A DNA stretch of 64,000 bases from an uncultured Corynebacterium sp. (GTDB lineage: Bacteria > Actinomycetota > Actinomycetes > Mycobacteriales > Mycobacteriaceae), in the NCBI RefSeq assembly GCF_946221935.1, contig NZ_CAMIGN010000002.1, forward strand, positions 117,536 through 181,535, given 5' to 3'. Within the stretch, counting starts at the first letter, position 1. Each line of letters begins with the position of its first letter. A program made the translations under genes and the position numbers. Below are positions 1-8,886 of the stretch, piece by piece. Below the pieces are notes generated by a model that worked only from the letters and a program-made list of their open reading frames with translations, ran no database searches and was not told the DNA's origin.

Positions 1-430
1 AGTAGATGGTGCAGAAGGAGCACCAGCGGACGGAGCCTTTGGAGCACCCGGTGCAGCAGGAGCGCCCGGAGCAGATGGTGCGCCCGCGGACGGAGCTGCC
101 GGAGCACCTGGAGCGCCCGGTGCGGATGGAGCTGCTGGAGCAGATGGCGCAGCAGGAGCGCCCGCGGACGGTGCAGCAGGAGCGCCCGGAGCACCCGGTG
201 CAGCAGGAGCGCCAGCGGACGGAGCCTTTGGAGCACCCGGTGCAGCAGGTGCGCCCGGAGCAGATGGTGCGCCAGCGGACGGAGCTGCCGGAGCAGATGG
301 CGCAGCAGGAGCGCCCGGAGCACCCGGAGCGTCAGCGGACGGAGCCTTTGGAGCACCCGGTGCAGCAGGAGCACTCGGTGCACTCGGTGCTGCAGCAGCG
401 GCACCAGCGGCGGCGGCTCCAGCAGCGGCG
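1..430 (-). repeat. In-frame Ala/Pro/Gly/Ser-coding repeat region
   Basis: This is the 3' part of the Fe-S oxidoreductase gene. It is built from shuffled short modules coding for APSAP, GAPGAP and KAPSA. A 37-base module is identical at 24-60, 213-249 and 333-369, with spacings of 189 and 120 bases, both multiples of three, so the frame is kept. The array continues past the window edge. Such an array could change length by recombination or slippage. Confidence 0.85.
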
Positions 431-2865
431 GCGCCACCAGCAGCTTCCTTCTTCTTCTTAGCTTCTTCAGCCTTGCGCTTCTTTTCCTCGGCAGCCTTCT
501 TCTTGGCTTCTTCCTCGGCCTTGCGCTCAGCCTCTTCGCGGGCCAGTTTCTCTTCGTCTACCCAGCCACGCTCCGGCGCAACCAGGAACTCCGGAGACTT
601 CGGTGCTGGCAGTTCGCCGTCAACCAAGACGGACTCGCGGAACATCTGGGCGATGTCCATAACCTGGGTGCGCTGGCTCTTGTCTTCGATGTCGGACTGA
701 CGGTTGTTCACGCCGTCCGTCATCATCGTCTTACAGAACGGGCAGCCGATGGCGATGGCATCCGAACCGGTTGCCAGAGCCTCGTCGGTACGGTTCAGGT
801 TGATGCGCTCGCCCAGGTGCTCTTCCATCCACATGCGAGCACCGCCGGCACCACAGCAGAAGCCGGTATCGCGGTTGCGATCCATCTCCACCAGGTTCGC
901 GCCGGAAGCGCCGATCAGCTCACGTGGAGCTTCAAAGACCTTGTTGTGGCGGCCCAGGAAGCACGGATCGTGGTAGGTGACCTGACGGCCGTTCTGCGGC
1001 GCAGATACCGGCTCCAGGCGACCCTCGCGGATCAGCTTGTTTAGCAGCTGCGTGTGGTGAACAACCTGGTAGTTACCGCCCAGATCCGGGTACTCGTTGC
1101 GCAGGGTGTTGAAGCAGTGTGCACAGGTAACAACGATCTTGCGCTGCTTCGGCGGAACGCCGTCGAAAGCGTTGTCGAGCATTTCAATGTTCTGCTCTGC
1201 CAGCATCTGGAAGAGGAACTCGTTGCCGGCACGGCGGGCGGAGTCACCAGTACAGCCTTCGCCCTCGCCCAGTACGGCGAACTTCACACCGGCTGTGTAT
1301 AGCAGGTCGGCGACAGCGCGGGTGGTCTTTACTGCGTTGTCGTCGTAGACGCCCGCACAACCAACCCAGAACAGGTACTCGGTGTCGTCGAAGTTCTCGA
1401 TGTCCTCGCCGAATACCGGTACCTCGATGCCATCTTCCTTGGCCTTCTGGATCCAGTCGGAGCGCTTGTTGTTGTTCTGTCCCCACGGGTTGCCCTTGGT
1501 TTCCAGGTTCTTGAACAGGCCACCCAGCTCGGTTGGGAAGTCGGACTCAACGAGTACCTGGTAACGGCGCATATCGACGATGTGGTCGATGTGCTCGATA
1601 TCGACAGGGCACTGCTCCACGCAGGCGCCACAGTTGGTGCAGGACCACAGTACGTCGGGGTCGATAACACCCATCTCGCCCGCAGCTACCAGCTGCAGCA
1701 ACGGCATGTCCGCGTGGGCGTCAACAGAAGGGTCATCCAGAACGGCAGTGGTAGCGCCATCGCCGGAGAACATGCCACCGCTGTGCTTCTCGTCTTTGCG
1801 GGTGGCCTTCAGGTACGGTGCGGACTCAATGGCGTGGTCACGCAGGTTGGTGACCAGCAGCTTCGGGCTTAGCGGCTTCGCGGTGTTCCACGCCGGGCAC
1901 TGCTCCTGGCAGCGACCACACTCGGTACACGAGGTGAAGTCCATCCAGCCCTTCCAGGTGAAGTCGTCGATCTTGCCTACGCCGATCGAGTCTTCCTCTG
2001 GATCTGCATTTTCCATGGTCAGCATGCGACCACCGGAGGTCAGCGGCTTCGCGGCGCCCAGGGCGTTGCGGCCGTCAGCGTTCCGCTTCAGGAAGATGTT
2101 GAAGAACGCCATGAAGCGGTGCCATGCCACGCCCCACTTGACGTTCTGGCCAACGATGAACAGCCAGATCATGCCGGACAGCAACTTGATCAGCGCAAAG
2201 ATGGAGACCAGTAGAGGAGACTCCGGCAGGATCTTGGCCAGCTGCATCGTAAAGAAGTCGGTGGCAGCGTGGCCGCCCTCGTAGCTCGCGAAGGTCGCGA
2301 TCTTGGAGGCCTTTACGAAGATCATGCCCAGGCCTTCGATCAGCACAACGGCTTCGACGAAGTACGCTGCGCCGGAGTTGGAGCCGTAGAAGCGAGCCTT
2401 CTTATCCTTATCGCCGATGTTCTGGCGCACGATGATCAGCGCGATAATGCCGATGACAGTGCCAAGGCCCAGCAGCTCGTCGATGAAGTGGTATACACCC
2501 CAGCCGCCGATGATTGGCCAACCGCCCTCGGGATCGAAGATCTGGATGTAGGCCTCGAACCACACCATGGATCCCAGCAGGAATCCGACCATGACCAGCC
2601 AGTGAGCAATCGCTACTCCCGGCTTCTTAGCCATCTTGGTGTGGCCGACGATCTCCTTAATCAGGTTCATCAGTCGGCCGGCGGGATTGTCCGTCCTCTT
2701 CAGCGCCGGTTGGCCGAGGCGGATCGTGGTAAAGATCTGCGCCGCGCCACGGATGAAGAAAATCCAGGCGGGCAGTGAAAGCAGCGCGCCAATGATGCCC
2801 AGTGGAACGGTGATGTTCCATGGAATGTCATTGGAGGTCGCCTGCCCTGCTGCAAGCAGGTCCAT
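1..2865 (-). CDS. Membrane-bound Fe-S oxidoreductase (heterodisulfide reductase/GlpC-like), partial
   Basis: The gene reads from an ATG at 2865 leftward in one open frame and leaves the window at base 1 without a stop (955 codons seen). An AGGAG-type ribosome site lies just upstream. The first ~280 residues hold several hydrophobic segments typical of a cytochrome-b-like membrane part. Two ferredoxin-type cysteine clusters follow, CTECGRCQEQCP (about residue 312) and CTNCGACVEQCP (about 410). Two CCG-type cysteine-rich domains come next, with CAHC near 580 and GFCCGAGG near 670. This order matches actinobacterial heterodisulfide-reductase-related Fe-S oxidoreductases, which move electrons between a membrane donor and an unknown partner; the substrate cannot be told. 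After a Lys/Glu/Ala-rich helix (about 775-805) the protein ends in an Ala/Pro/Gly/Ser repeat tail of unknown total length. Confidence 0.85.
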   Translation of the reverse strand, partial: MDLLAAGQATSNDIPWNITVPLGIIGALLSLPAWIFFIRGAAQIFTTIRLGQPALKRTDNPAGRLMNLIKEIVGHTKMAKKPGVAIAHWLVMVGFLLGSMVWFEAYIQIFDPEGGWPIIGGWGVYHFIDELLGLGTVIGIIALIIVRQNIGDKDKKARFYGSNSGAAYFVEAVVLIEGLGMIFVKASKIATFASYEGGHAATDFFTMQLAKILPESPLLVSIFALIKLLSGMIWLFIVGQNVKWGVAWHRFMAFFNIFLKRNADGRNALGAAKPLTSGGRMLTMENADPEEDSIGVGKIDDFTWKGWMDFTSCTECGRCQEQCPAWNTAKPLSPKLLVTNLRDHAIESAPYLKATRKDEKHSGGMFSGDGATTAVLDDPSVDAHADMPLLQLVAAGEMGVIDPDVLWSCTNCGACVEQCPVDIEHIDHIVDMRRYQVLVESDFPTELGGLFKNLETKGNPWGQNNNKRSDWIQKAKEDGIEVPVFGEDIENFDDTEYLFWVGCAGVYDDNAVKTTRAVADLLYTAGVKFAVLGEGEGCTGDSARRAGNEFLFQMLAEQNIEMLDNAFDGVPPKQRKIVVTCAHCFNTLRNEYPDLGGNYQVVHHTQLLNKLIREGRLEPVSAPQNGRQVTYHDPCFLGRHNKVFEAPRELIGASGANLVEMDRNRDTGFCCGAGGARMWMEEHLGERINLNRTDEALATGSDAIAIGCPFCKTMMTDGVNNRQSDIEDKSQRTQVMDIAQMFRESVLVDGELPAPKSPEFLVAPERGWVDEEKLAREEAERKAEEEAKKKAAEEKKRKAEEAKKKKEAAGGAAAAGAAAAGAAAAAPSAPSAPAAPGAPKAPSADAPGAPGAPAAPSAPAAPSAGAPSAPGAPAAPGAPKAPSAGAPAAPGAPGAPAAPSAGAPAAPSAPAAPSAPGAPGAPAAPSAGAPSAPGAPAAPGAPKAPSAGAPSAPST

Positions 2866-3054
2866 GTTGTGCTCCTCGCAAGTCCTGTATGAGCCACGGT
2901 GACTCAGTCAAGTAGTTCACATCCGAGCTGGAATCGGAATATGTATGAACTAATTACTTGCTAGGTAGATTAACAATTGAACAGGGTTTTGGTGAAGTTT
3001 TCTCCGCTGGTCGCGCCTATTTTTTTGGCAGTATTTTAGAAACGATGATGTTGC

Positions 3055-3915
3055 TTAAATATCCCGAGCTGCTGTGTTGTGCGCCACAGAAATGATCGCT
3101 TTCCGGGCTGCGCGCCCTGCCTTTGAACGTCGCAGATGGTATAGGCGGTCGCCGCTAGCGCTTTCGTGGAGGATGACTGTGGCTCCAATTTTCTTTAATT
3201 TCGACGCTTCGTCGACGATCCCCGGGCTTCCCTTATCCTTCTTGGCGAAGAAGATGTGTACTTCAGTGTCTAGCGCACGGTCTGCGATCGGGCTATCGGC
3301 TCTGAAGAGCTGTTTCAGTAGAGTTATGTCTTTAGCTTGGGGCGCCAGTAGCACAATGGTGCGCGGTGCGGTCGCTTCCTGGAGTGCGTCCAATAACTCG
3401 GGGATGCAAGACGATTCCGCTATGGCTGTTACGAGTTGAGGGCCGTGGTCCGTTAGGAGGTTGCGGTAGGTCTGACGGATGGTCGCAGAGCCTGTGGAGG
3501 AGGCGGTAGCGGTTGAAGATGGTGTGCCGGGGTGCGTTGAAGATGCTGTGGTGGGGTGTGGGGGAGGAGTGGAAGGTGATGTGGAAGTTTTATTGGCGCG
3601 GGGGATTGGTATTTCAACTCGAAGATCGGTTTCCGCGAGTTGCCAGGCGAGATCCCAATGTCTGTTTGTGAATGGCTCTGAGGGGGAGTGTGGCGCAATA
3701 AAAAGAACAGCCTGTGAAGCTGCGTGTTCGGGTGGAATCTCCGCCAAGGCGGAAGTGTGCGGGCTGTTGCGCGTGGCGTCGGTGGAATGAGAGCCCCCGA
3801 ACTGCATAGGGGCAATGGAGTAGACGGTATGTGTATCGCAGGAGTGGGAGCGCATTGCGAAATGCTGTCGCAACGCATGAGGGGGTTCAGGGGTGGCGCG
3901 GGTGAAGATGTCCAT
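3055..3915 (-). CDS. Hypothetical protein, possibly alpha/beta-hydrolase-like
   Basis: The frame opens at a TTG (3924), but the ATG at 3915 gives a better start, for 286 residues. I do not recognise the family with confidence. Residues 100-135 or so form a Ser/Thr/Pro/His-rich linker. The C-terminal third has alternating strand and helix segments (RTIVLLAPQAKDI, then EVHIFFAKKDKGSPGIVDEA) that recall the end of an alpha/beta hydrolase, where an Asp and later a His complete the triad, but no clear nucleophile elbow is seen. The gene stands alone between the Fe-S oxidoreductase and the divergent ABC transporter. Function unknown. Confidence 0.5.
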   Translation of the reverse strand: MDIFTRATPEPPHALRQHFAMRSHSCDTHTVYSIAPMQFGGSHSTDATRNSPHTSALAEIPPEHAASQAVLFIAPHSPSEPFTNRHWDLAWQLAETDLRVEIPIPRANKTSTSPSTPPPHPTTASSTHPGTPSSTATASSTGSATIRQTYRNLLTDHGPQLVTAIAESSCIPELLDALQEATAPRTIVLLAPQAKDITLLKQLFRADSPIADRALDTEVHIFFAKKDKGSPGIVDEASKLKKIGATVILHESASGDRLYHLRRSKAGRAARKAIISVAHNTAARDI

Positions 3916-4009
3916 GGCATCCAAGCTTAAGGCACCCTGCGGTGCTGTCGAGAAAAGTTCAAGGGGCTGAAATCTAAATATGCCGTAAGGTAGTTTCTTC
4001 TTCTAGTAA

Positions 4010-4024
4010 TGACAATGAATTTGT
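4010..4024. promoter_or_regulatory. Weak Zur-like box upstream of the ABC transporter
   Basis: TGACAATGAATTTGT matches about 11 of 15 positions of the actinobacterial Zur consensus as I remember it (TGaaAATgATTttCA) and has an ACAA/TTGT inverted core. It lies 40 bases before the binding-protein start. The match is imperfect in an AT-rich stretch, so this is only a suggestion that the transporter may be metal regulated. Confidence 0.2.
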
Positions 4025-4063
4025 AATAAGTGCTTTAAATAGGGTGCTGGACAGGAATGACGT

Positions 4064-4108
4064 ATGCGAACAAAACTGCGGCGAAGGGCAGCATGTGCCT
4101 AAACCGGC
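4064..4108 (+). other. Separated signal-peptide start of the ABC binding lipoprotein
   Basis: ATG at 4064, preceded by an AGGA ribosome site, codes for MRTKLRRRAACA and then meets TAA at 4100-4102. The same frame continues as TGVMIGGALVAC, which is the hydrophobic core and lipobox of a lipoprotein signal peptide. Joined, the two pieces make a normal lipoprotein signal; the stop codon splits the positively charged start from the rest. Confidence 0.75.
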
Positions 4109-5719
4109 GTGATGATTGGAGGGGCGCTGGTAGCCTGCGGTGACCCGAGCCGCCAAGCTTCCGGTGGGGAGGGCCAGTACCCCACCCGGCTGGTTTTGGC
4201 AGACCGTAAAGCTGGCGATGGATTCCACCCAGCGACGGGATATGCCCAAACCGGTGTGAGCCCAATCTACGACGGTCTGCTGCGACCAGAGCCATCGTCG
4301 TCAGACAAGGTTCCGAACTTTGTGCCAGCACTGGCTGCGGAAATGCCGAAACACAATGCTGACTCCACGAAGTGGACTGTGAAGCTCAAAGAGGGAGTGA
4401 AGTTCAGCGATGGTTCTGATTTCGATGCCGAAGATGTGAAGGCATCGTATGACGTAGCCAAAGACATTTCCACCGGTTCCGAAGTAGTCAGCCGCTACGA
4501 CATCATCGACGAGGTGCAGGTCCAAGATCCGCACACCGTGGTGTTTAAGTTGCGTTCCCCACTTGCCGAAATGTTGTCGCGACTCACCTACGCGATCGCT
4601 CCCTCCGAGATGCTGGACAAAGGGGCAGTTACCCAAAGCAAGCTGAATACCGAACCCGTGGGTACTGGCGCTTACCACCTGAAGGAGCGCCGGGGTGATG
4701 AAACGATCTTTGAAGCCAACGACAACTATTTTGACGGTGCGCCGGAAGTCAAGGAATTGGTTGTTACGACGGCGGCGGATGATACGGCCCGCGCGCAGCG
4801 CGTAGCTGCTGGTGAAACTGATGGTGCCGCTATTCCGCCCAGCCAACTGAAGGGGTTAGAAGGTAAGGACGGCATCAGCGTAGATGTCACCAAGACGGCT
4901 GATTGGCGGGGTATTTCCTTCCCTGAAACGCCCGAGTTCGCCGATCCGAAGGTGCGCTTGGCTTTGAACCTCGCCGCTGATCGGCAGGCATTTATTGATG
5001 GACCAATGGCGGGGCAGGGCACTCCGATCTCTGGACTATTGTCCTCAATCTACGGTGATGCCCACGATCCAGCCCTGGATTTCCAACACGACGTGGCCAA
5101 AGCGGAGAAACTACTCGATGAAGCTGGGTGGAAGAAGAACAGCAAGGGTGTGCGGGAAAAAGACGGTAAGCCCTTCCACGTAGACCTCTACTATGCAGGC
5201 AACGACACGCTGCGCCGAGACATCGCCATCGAGTTCGCCTCGCAGATGAAGAAGCTGGGCCTAGAGTTCGAAACCAAGTCCAGCACGTGGCAAGACATCG
5301 AACCGAAGGTACACGATGTGTCGGTCGTTTTGGGCGGCGGATCGGCCCCTTATGACGCCACGGTGATGGCCTATGAGTACTTGCACACACGCACACCCGA
5401 GACGGGTAAGTGGGCTAATCCAGGCAACTACGGCTCCAAGAAATTGGATGACCTGCTGGATGAGACGCGCAGTGAGAACGACGAGGCGAAGCGCAACCAA
5501 CTGTGGCGCAAGATCCAAGCCGAGCACGCAGAAAACCCATCCATGCTGGCTTTGGCGAACGTCAACCACATTTACGTCTCAAAGGAAAATTCGTGGAAGA
5601 AACCGAATCTCCTGCTCGAACCCCATATTCACGGCGTGACGTGGGGGGCCTTGGTGGCGCCTAGCCGCTTGGAAGAAATAACACATGAGAGCGGTTTCTA
5701 CCACTTCTTCTGCTGCTAA
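4109..5719 (+). CDS. Peptide/nickel-type ABC transporter substrate-binding lipoprotein, start disrupted
   Basis: A family 5 extracellular solute-binding protein (DppA/OppA/NikA type) that would catch the substrate outside the membrane and hand it to the permeases downstream. The frame given starts at GTG 4109 after an in-frame TAA at 4100-4102; the natural start is probably ATG 4064. From 4109 the protein begins MMIGGALVACGD, with lipobox LVAC at residues 7-10 but without the charged start, so translation from here would be poorly exported. The body (about 520 residues) has the usual family pattern, including WTVKLKEGVKFSDGSDF and YDGLLRPE. Its last 35 bases overlap the permease gene. It may be a recent nonsense mutant, a read-through gene or a sequencing error. 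The ligand is not evident. Confidence 0.8.
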   Translation: MMIGGALVACGDPSRQASGGEGQYPTRLVLADRKAGDGFHPATGYAQTGVSPIYDGLLRPEPSSSDKVPNFVPALAAEMPKHNADSTKWTVKLKEGVKFSDGSDFDAEDVKASYDVAKDISTGSEVVSRYDIIDEVQVQDPHTVVFKLRSPLAEMLSRLTYAIAPSEMLDKGAVTQSKLNTEPVGTGAYHLKERRGDETIFEANDNYFDGAPEVKELVVTTAADDTARAQRVAAGETDGAAIPPSQLKGLEGKDGISVDVTKTADWRGISFPETPEFADPKVRLALNLAADRQAFIDGPMAGQGTPISGLLSSIYGDAHDPALDFQHDVAKAEKLLDEAGWKKNSKGVREKDGKPFHVDLYYAGNDTLRRDIAIEFASQMKKLGLEFETKSSTWQDIEPKVHDVSVVLGGGSAPYDATVMAYEYLHTRTPETGKWANPGNYGSKKLDDLLDETRSENDEAKRNQLWRKIQAEHAENPSMLALANVNHIYVSKENSWKKPNLLLEPHIHGVTWGALVAPSRLEEITHESGFYHFFCC

Positions 5720-6920
5720 CTCCGCTCATGGCGGAGCCGCTGTGAACACTGCGGACGTTCACACCGCTGAAGGTCACTCTGGTGCTGGTCATCCTGCTCC
5801 TGGTCACGTTGGTGCTGTTCGGATCGCAGATAAGGCAAGCTCGGCTGGAGCCCCCCATTCAAACGGAGTTGACGGTTCAGACGGGGTTCTCACTTCAGCA
5901 AAAACTCGGCAGTCCTGGCGCAGGTTTGTATTGCCGGAGCGCCGGGATAACCTCGGCGGGATCGGCCGGATGGTTGGTACGCGCTTGTTGCTCATTGCCG
6001 TGACAACCGTGGTGGTCAGCTTCATTATGTTCGGCCTCGCTGCCTTGTCGCCGTTTGATCCCCTTGCGCACCACCTCGGCGCGAACTACGGCAACTACAC
6101 TGCCGAAGAACGTGCGCGCATTGCCTCTTCCTTGGGCCTCGACGCCCCGTGGTACCAGCAATGGGTCTCCTGGTGGGGGCACGTTTTTACAGGTGATCTG
6201 GGGTGGTCCCGGGTGTACAGCAAACCGGTTGTTGAAGTTATTGGCGAGCGCCTGCCGTGGACGATGCTGCTATCCGGAGCGGGCCTGCTGCTGATGCTGG
6301 CGATTGCAGCGCTTCTCGGCTTGAGTGCTGCTCGCCGACCCGGCGGAGTGGTGGATCGGGCGATAACCGCGTTGGGTGTATTTGTGGCAGCCACTCCTTC
6401 CTATATTTATGCCCTAGGAAGCGTGCTGTTTTTTGGCGTGTTCTGGCACCTCATCCCCGTGGGAGGGGCCGCGCCCGTCGGTAAGTCCCCGTCACTGGGA
6501 ACGGTGGGGCCATACCTCATCGCACCGGCAGTCGTTCTAGCGATCTCGCAGCTGTCGTGGCCTTTGTTGACGATGCAACGCGCTACTGCCGAAGCCGTTG
6601 AGTCGCCAGCGGTTGCCAACGTGCGCTTGCGTGGTCTCTCCGAACACACGATCCTCGTTCGGCATGTGCTGCCTATGTCGCTCATGCCGCTGATCACTTT
6701 GATCGGAGCGCGCCTCGGCGAGATGGTCGTCGGAGCAGTGATCGTGGAAACGGTTTTCTCCTGGCCGGGGTTGGCGCAAGCCACGGTGGAATCGGCTGTG
6801 GCCGTGGACTTTCACCTGCTGGCATTCACCACGGTCGCGACCACGGTAGTGGTGATGTTGGGATCCCTATTGAGCGATCTGTCCTACGTATTGATCGACC
6901 CGAGGGTAAGCGATGTCTAA
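5685..6920 (+). CDS. ABC transporter permease, DppB/OppB family
   Basis: Integral membrane subunit (411 residues) of the peptide/nickel-type importer. It starts at ATG 5685 behind GGAAGAAA and overlaps the end of the binding-protein gene. After an unusual ~90-residue cytoplasmic extension rich in His, Ala and Gly, the protein has the family layout: a first membrane helix (RLLLIAVTTVVVSFIMF), the DPLAHHLG motif, an external loop, and five further helices with the EAA-type loop around VRLRGLSEHTILVRHVLP. It would pair with the permease half of the next gene, which it overlaps by 8 bases. Confidence 0.88.
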   Translation: MRAVSTTSSAANSAHGGAAVNTADVHTAEGHSGAGHPAPGHVGAVRIADKASSAGAPHSNGVDGSDGVLTSAKTRQSWRRFVLPERRDNLGGIGRMVGTRLLLIAVTTVVVSFIMFGLAALSPFDPLAHHLGANYGNYTAEERARIASSLGLDAPWYQQWVSWWGHVFTGDLGWSRVYSKPVVEVIGERLPWTMLLSGAGLLLMLAIAALLGLSAARRPGGVVDRAITALGVFVAATPSYIYALGSVLFFGVFWHLIPVGGAAPVGKSPSLGTVGPYLIAPAVVLAISQLSWPLLTMQRATAEAVESPAVANVRLRGLSEHTILVRHVLPMSLMPLITLIGARLGEMVVGAVIVETVFSWPGLAQATVESAVAVDFHLLAFTTVATTVVVMLGSLLSDLSYVLIDPRVSDV

Positions 6921-8886
6921 CAAGAATTCTCTTTCCCCCGATGAGCACAGCTCTAGTTCGATCGATGAGCACAGCCCTAGTTCAAATAACTCAGCCGTGA
7001 AAGCACATAGTGCTCATCTAGATATTGGCAGCGCCGAAGCACAGGGGTTTAGCGCGCACTCGCAGACACAGAGTGCCCGCAGGTGGATGCGTGGGCACCT
7101 CATTGGATTAAGCGTTTTTGCACTTCTGGTGCTGTATGCAGCTATAGTTCCCGCCGTCTTCGAGGCGGGAACTCCAAGTTTCGCCAATTCCCTGCGTTCA
7201 CCGACTGCCGCGCATATTTTCGGTACTGATCACTTTGGGTTCGACCTATTCGTACGAACCGCGGAAAGCTTGCGGGTTTCCCTTTTCATCGGGCTTACGG
7301 CTGCGGTTGCCGCTACGGCATTGGGCGTGCTCGTCGGGTTATTGGCGGGGCTCGGTGGCGTGGTCGATCGCATTGTTATGCGCATCAACGATGCCGTGAG
7401 TGCCATTCCGCACCTCATTTTGACAGTGGTTATTGTCGCACTATTCCAGGGATCCGTTGCTGCCATCGTGGGGTCCATCGCTTTGACTCACTGGTCACCG
7501 GTTGCGCGTATCGTGCGATCTGCGGTGTTGACGGTCCGCGCGTCCGAAATGGTGCAGTGCTCGTACGGTGCAGGGGCTTCGTTTGGCTGGGTGCTGCGTA
7601 AGCATTTGGCACCAGCGGCTTCTGGTCAAGCACTGGTAGCGATGGCGATGCTCACTCCCCATGCTGTGTGGCACGAATCCACCGTGTCCTTCCTTGGCCT
7701 GGGCATCCAGGCTGACGAGCCATCACTGGGAACGCTCATGGATTTGGCGCGCGAAGACATCACCCGTGGGGCGTGGTGGGCTTTGGCTTTCCCAGCGATG
7801 ATCTTGCTGCTCACCACGATGTCTGGGGTATCGCTGACCCGAGGAGCGACAGCGCGGGCAGAGCGTGGCGTCGGAAAGCAAAAGAAGAAGTCAGCACTGC
7901 AGAAAGAAGCCGGGGCAGGCCGCAGAGGGCGTAGGTCGGAGCCTGCGGAGCCAACTGAGGCGACGAGCGAGTTGGGGGAGCTACGTGCTCGCGGGCTTGG
8001 CGTAGAGGTGGGGGCAAAAAACATTGTGTGTGGGGTGAACCTGACCGTGCGCCGTGGGGAAGTGGCCGGACTGATCGGAACCTCCGGTTCTGGTAAATCG
8101 ACCGTGGGGCGCGCGTTGATTGGGATGGTCCCAACAGGGGCTCGAGTAGAAGGGAAGGTCTCGCTTTATCCGGCTGGGGCGCCTGATGGGAATTGTGCAG
8201 CGCACGGGGCGACCAAAGGGCACCTTGAACCCAGCGGGGTCACCCAAGATACGGAAGCTGGTGGATCCGCTCACGTTGCGGAAGCTGATAAAACCACTGC
8301 TGATGAAGCAGACTGGAACAGTACTGATTTAGCTAGTGTGCGGGGCTCAATGGTGGGTTTTGTTCCCCAAGCCGCGGCGTTGTCCTTTACGCCCGTGAGG
8401 AGAATTGGAACCCAGCTCCAGGAGATTATCGATCGGCATGGCAGTGGCTTGGATGTGGAGGAGTTGTTAGAACGCGTTCACCTTGGCTCTGAGGTCAGCG
8501 AGTATTTCCCACACCAGCTATCGGGCGGCATGGCGCAGCGAGCGGCGCTGGCTGCGGCGTTGGCGGGAAATCCGCAATTCCTTATCGCAGACGAGCCCAC
8601 CGCAGCATTGGACCCACAATTAACGAAGGAGACGCTGGAGCTACTGCGGTCCGCGGCCAAGGATTTGGGGCTCGGAGTATTGCTGATAAGTCACGATCTA
8701 GAGGACCTTCGAGAATGGGAAGTGTGCGACCACATTTTTGTGCTGCATGAGGGCGAAGTAGTGGAAAGTAGACAGGCCAGCGAGTTTTGGGATGCACCGC
8801 AAACCGACTTTAGTCACGCGTTGGTTGCGGCTTTGCCCAGCGGAGGCATTGAATACCAAACCGAGGTAGGGGAGAGAAATGCTTAA
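6913..8886 (+). CDS. Fused ABC permease (DppC-like) and ATPase (DppD-like)
   Basis: One 657-residue frame joins two subunits normally made separately. Residues about 60-310 are a DppC-type permease with membrane helices and an EAA loop (VVRKHL-like region near LRKHLAPAASGQALVAMAM). A basic linker (RAERGVGKQKKKSALQKEAG) leads to an ATPase with Walker A GTSGSGKST (about 388-397), signature LSGGM (about 535), Walker B FLIADEP (about 555-560) and the switch His in LLISHDL. Between Walker A and the Q-loop (VPQ) is an extra ~50-residue polar insert. The N-terminal 55 residues are Ser/His rich. It overlaps both neighbours, so all four genes form one operon. Confidence 0.9.
   Translation: MSNKNSLSPDEHSSSSIDEHSPSSNNSAVKAHSAHLDIGSAEAQGFSAHSQTQSARRWMRGHLIGLSVFALLVLYAAIVPAVFEAGTPSFANSLRSPTAAHIFGTDHFGFDLFVRTAESLRVSLFIGLTAAVAATALGVLVGLLAGLGGVVDRIVMRINDAVSAIPHLILTVVIVALFQGSVAAIVGSIALTHWSPVARIVRSAVLTVRASEMVQCSYGAGASFGWVLRKHLAPAASGQALVAMAMLTPHAVWHESTVSFLGLGIQADEPSLGTLMDLAREDITRGAWWALAFPAMILLLTTMSGVSLTRGATARAERGVGKQKKKSALQKEAGAGRRGRRSEPAEPTEATSELGELRARGLGVEVGAKNIVCGVNLTVRRGEVAGLIGTSGSGKSTVGRALIGMVPTGARVEGKVSLYPAGAPDGNCAAHGATKGHLEPSGVTQDTEAGGSAHVAEADKTTADEADWNSTDLASVRGSMVGFVPQAAALSFTPVRRIGTQLQEIIDRHGSGLDVEELLERVHLGSEVSEYFPHQLSGGMAQRAALAAALAGNPQFLIADEPTAALDPQLTKETLELLRSAAKDLGLGVLLISHDLEDLREWEVCDHIFVLHEGEVVESRQASEFWDAPQTDFSHALVAALPSGGIEYQTEVGERNA

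Noticed and set aside
1..430. Possible CRISPR array because of regularly repeated DNA
   Set aside because: Repeats are in-frame coding modules with no unique spacers of constant length.
6..461. 151-codon plus-strand frame rich in Glu/Gln/Arg at the left edge
   Set aside because: It is the reverse reading of the Ala/Pro repeat tail; the minus-strand frame is continuous with the Fe-S oxidoreductase.
2940..2985. Possible DtxR-like box (CTAGGTAGATTAAC) upstream of the Fe-S oxidoreductase gene
   Set aside because: Only part of the 19-base consensus matches and the two halves are not symmetrical.
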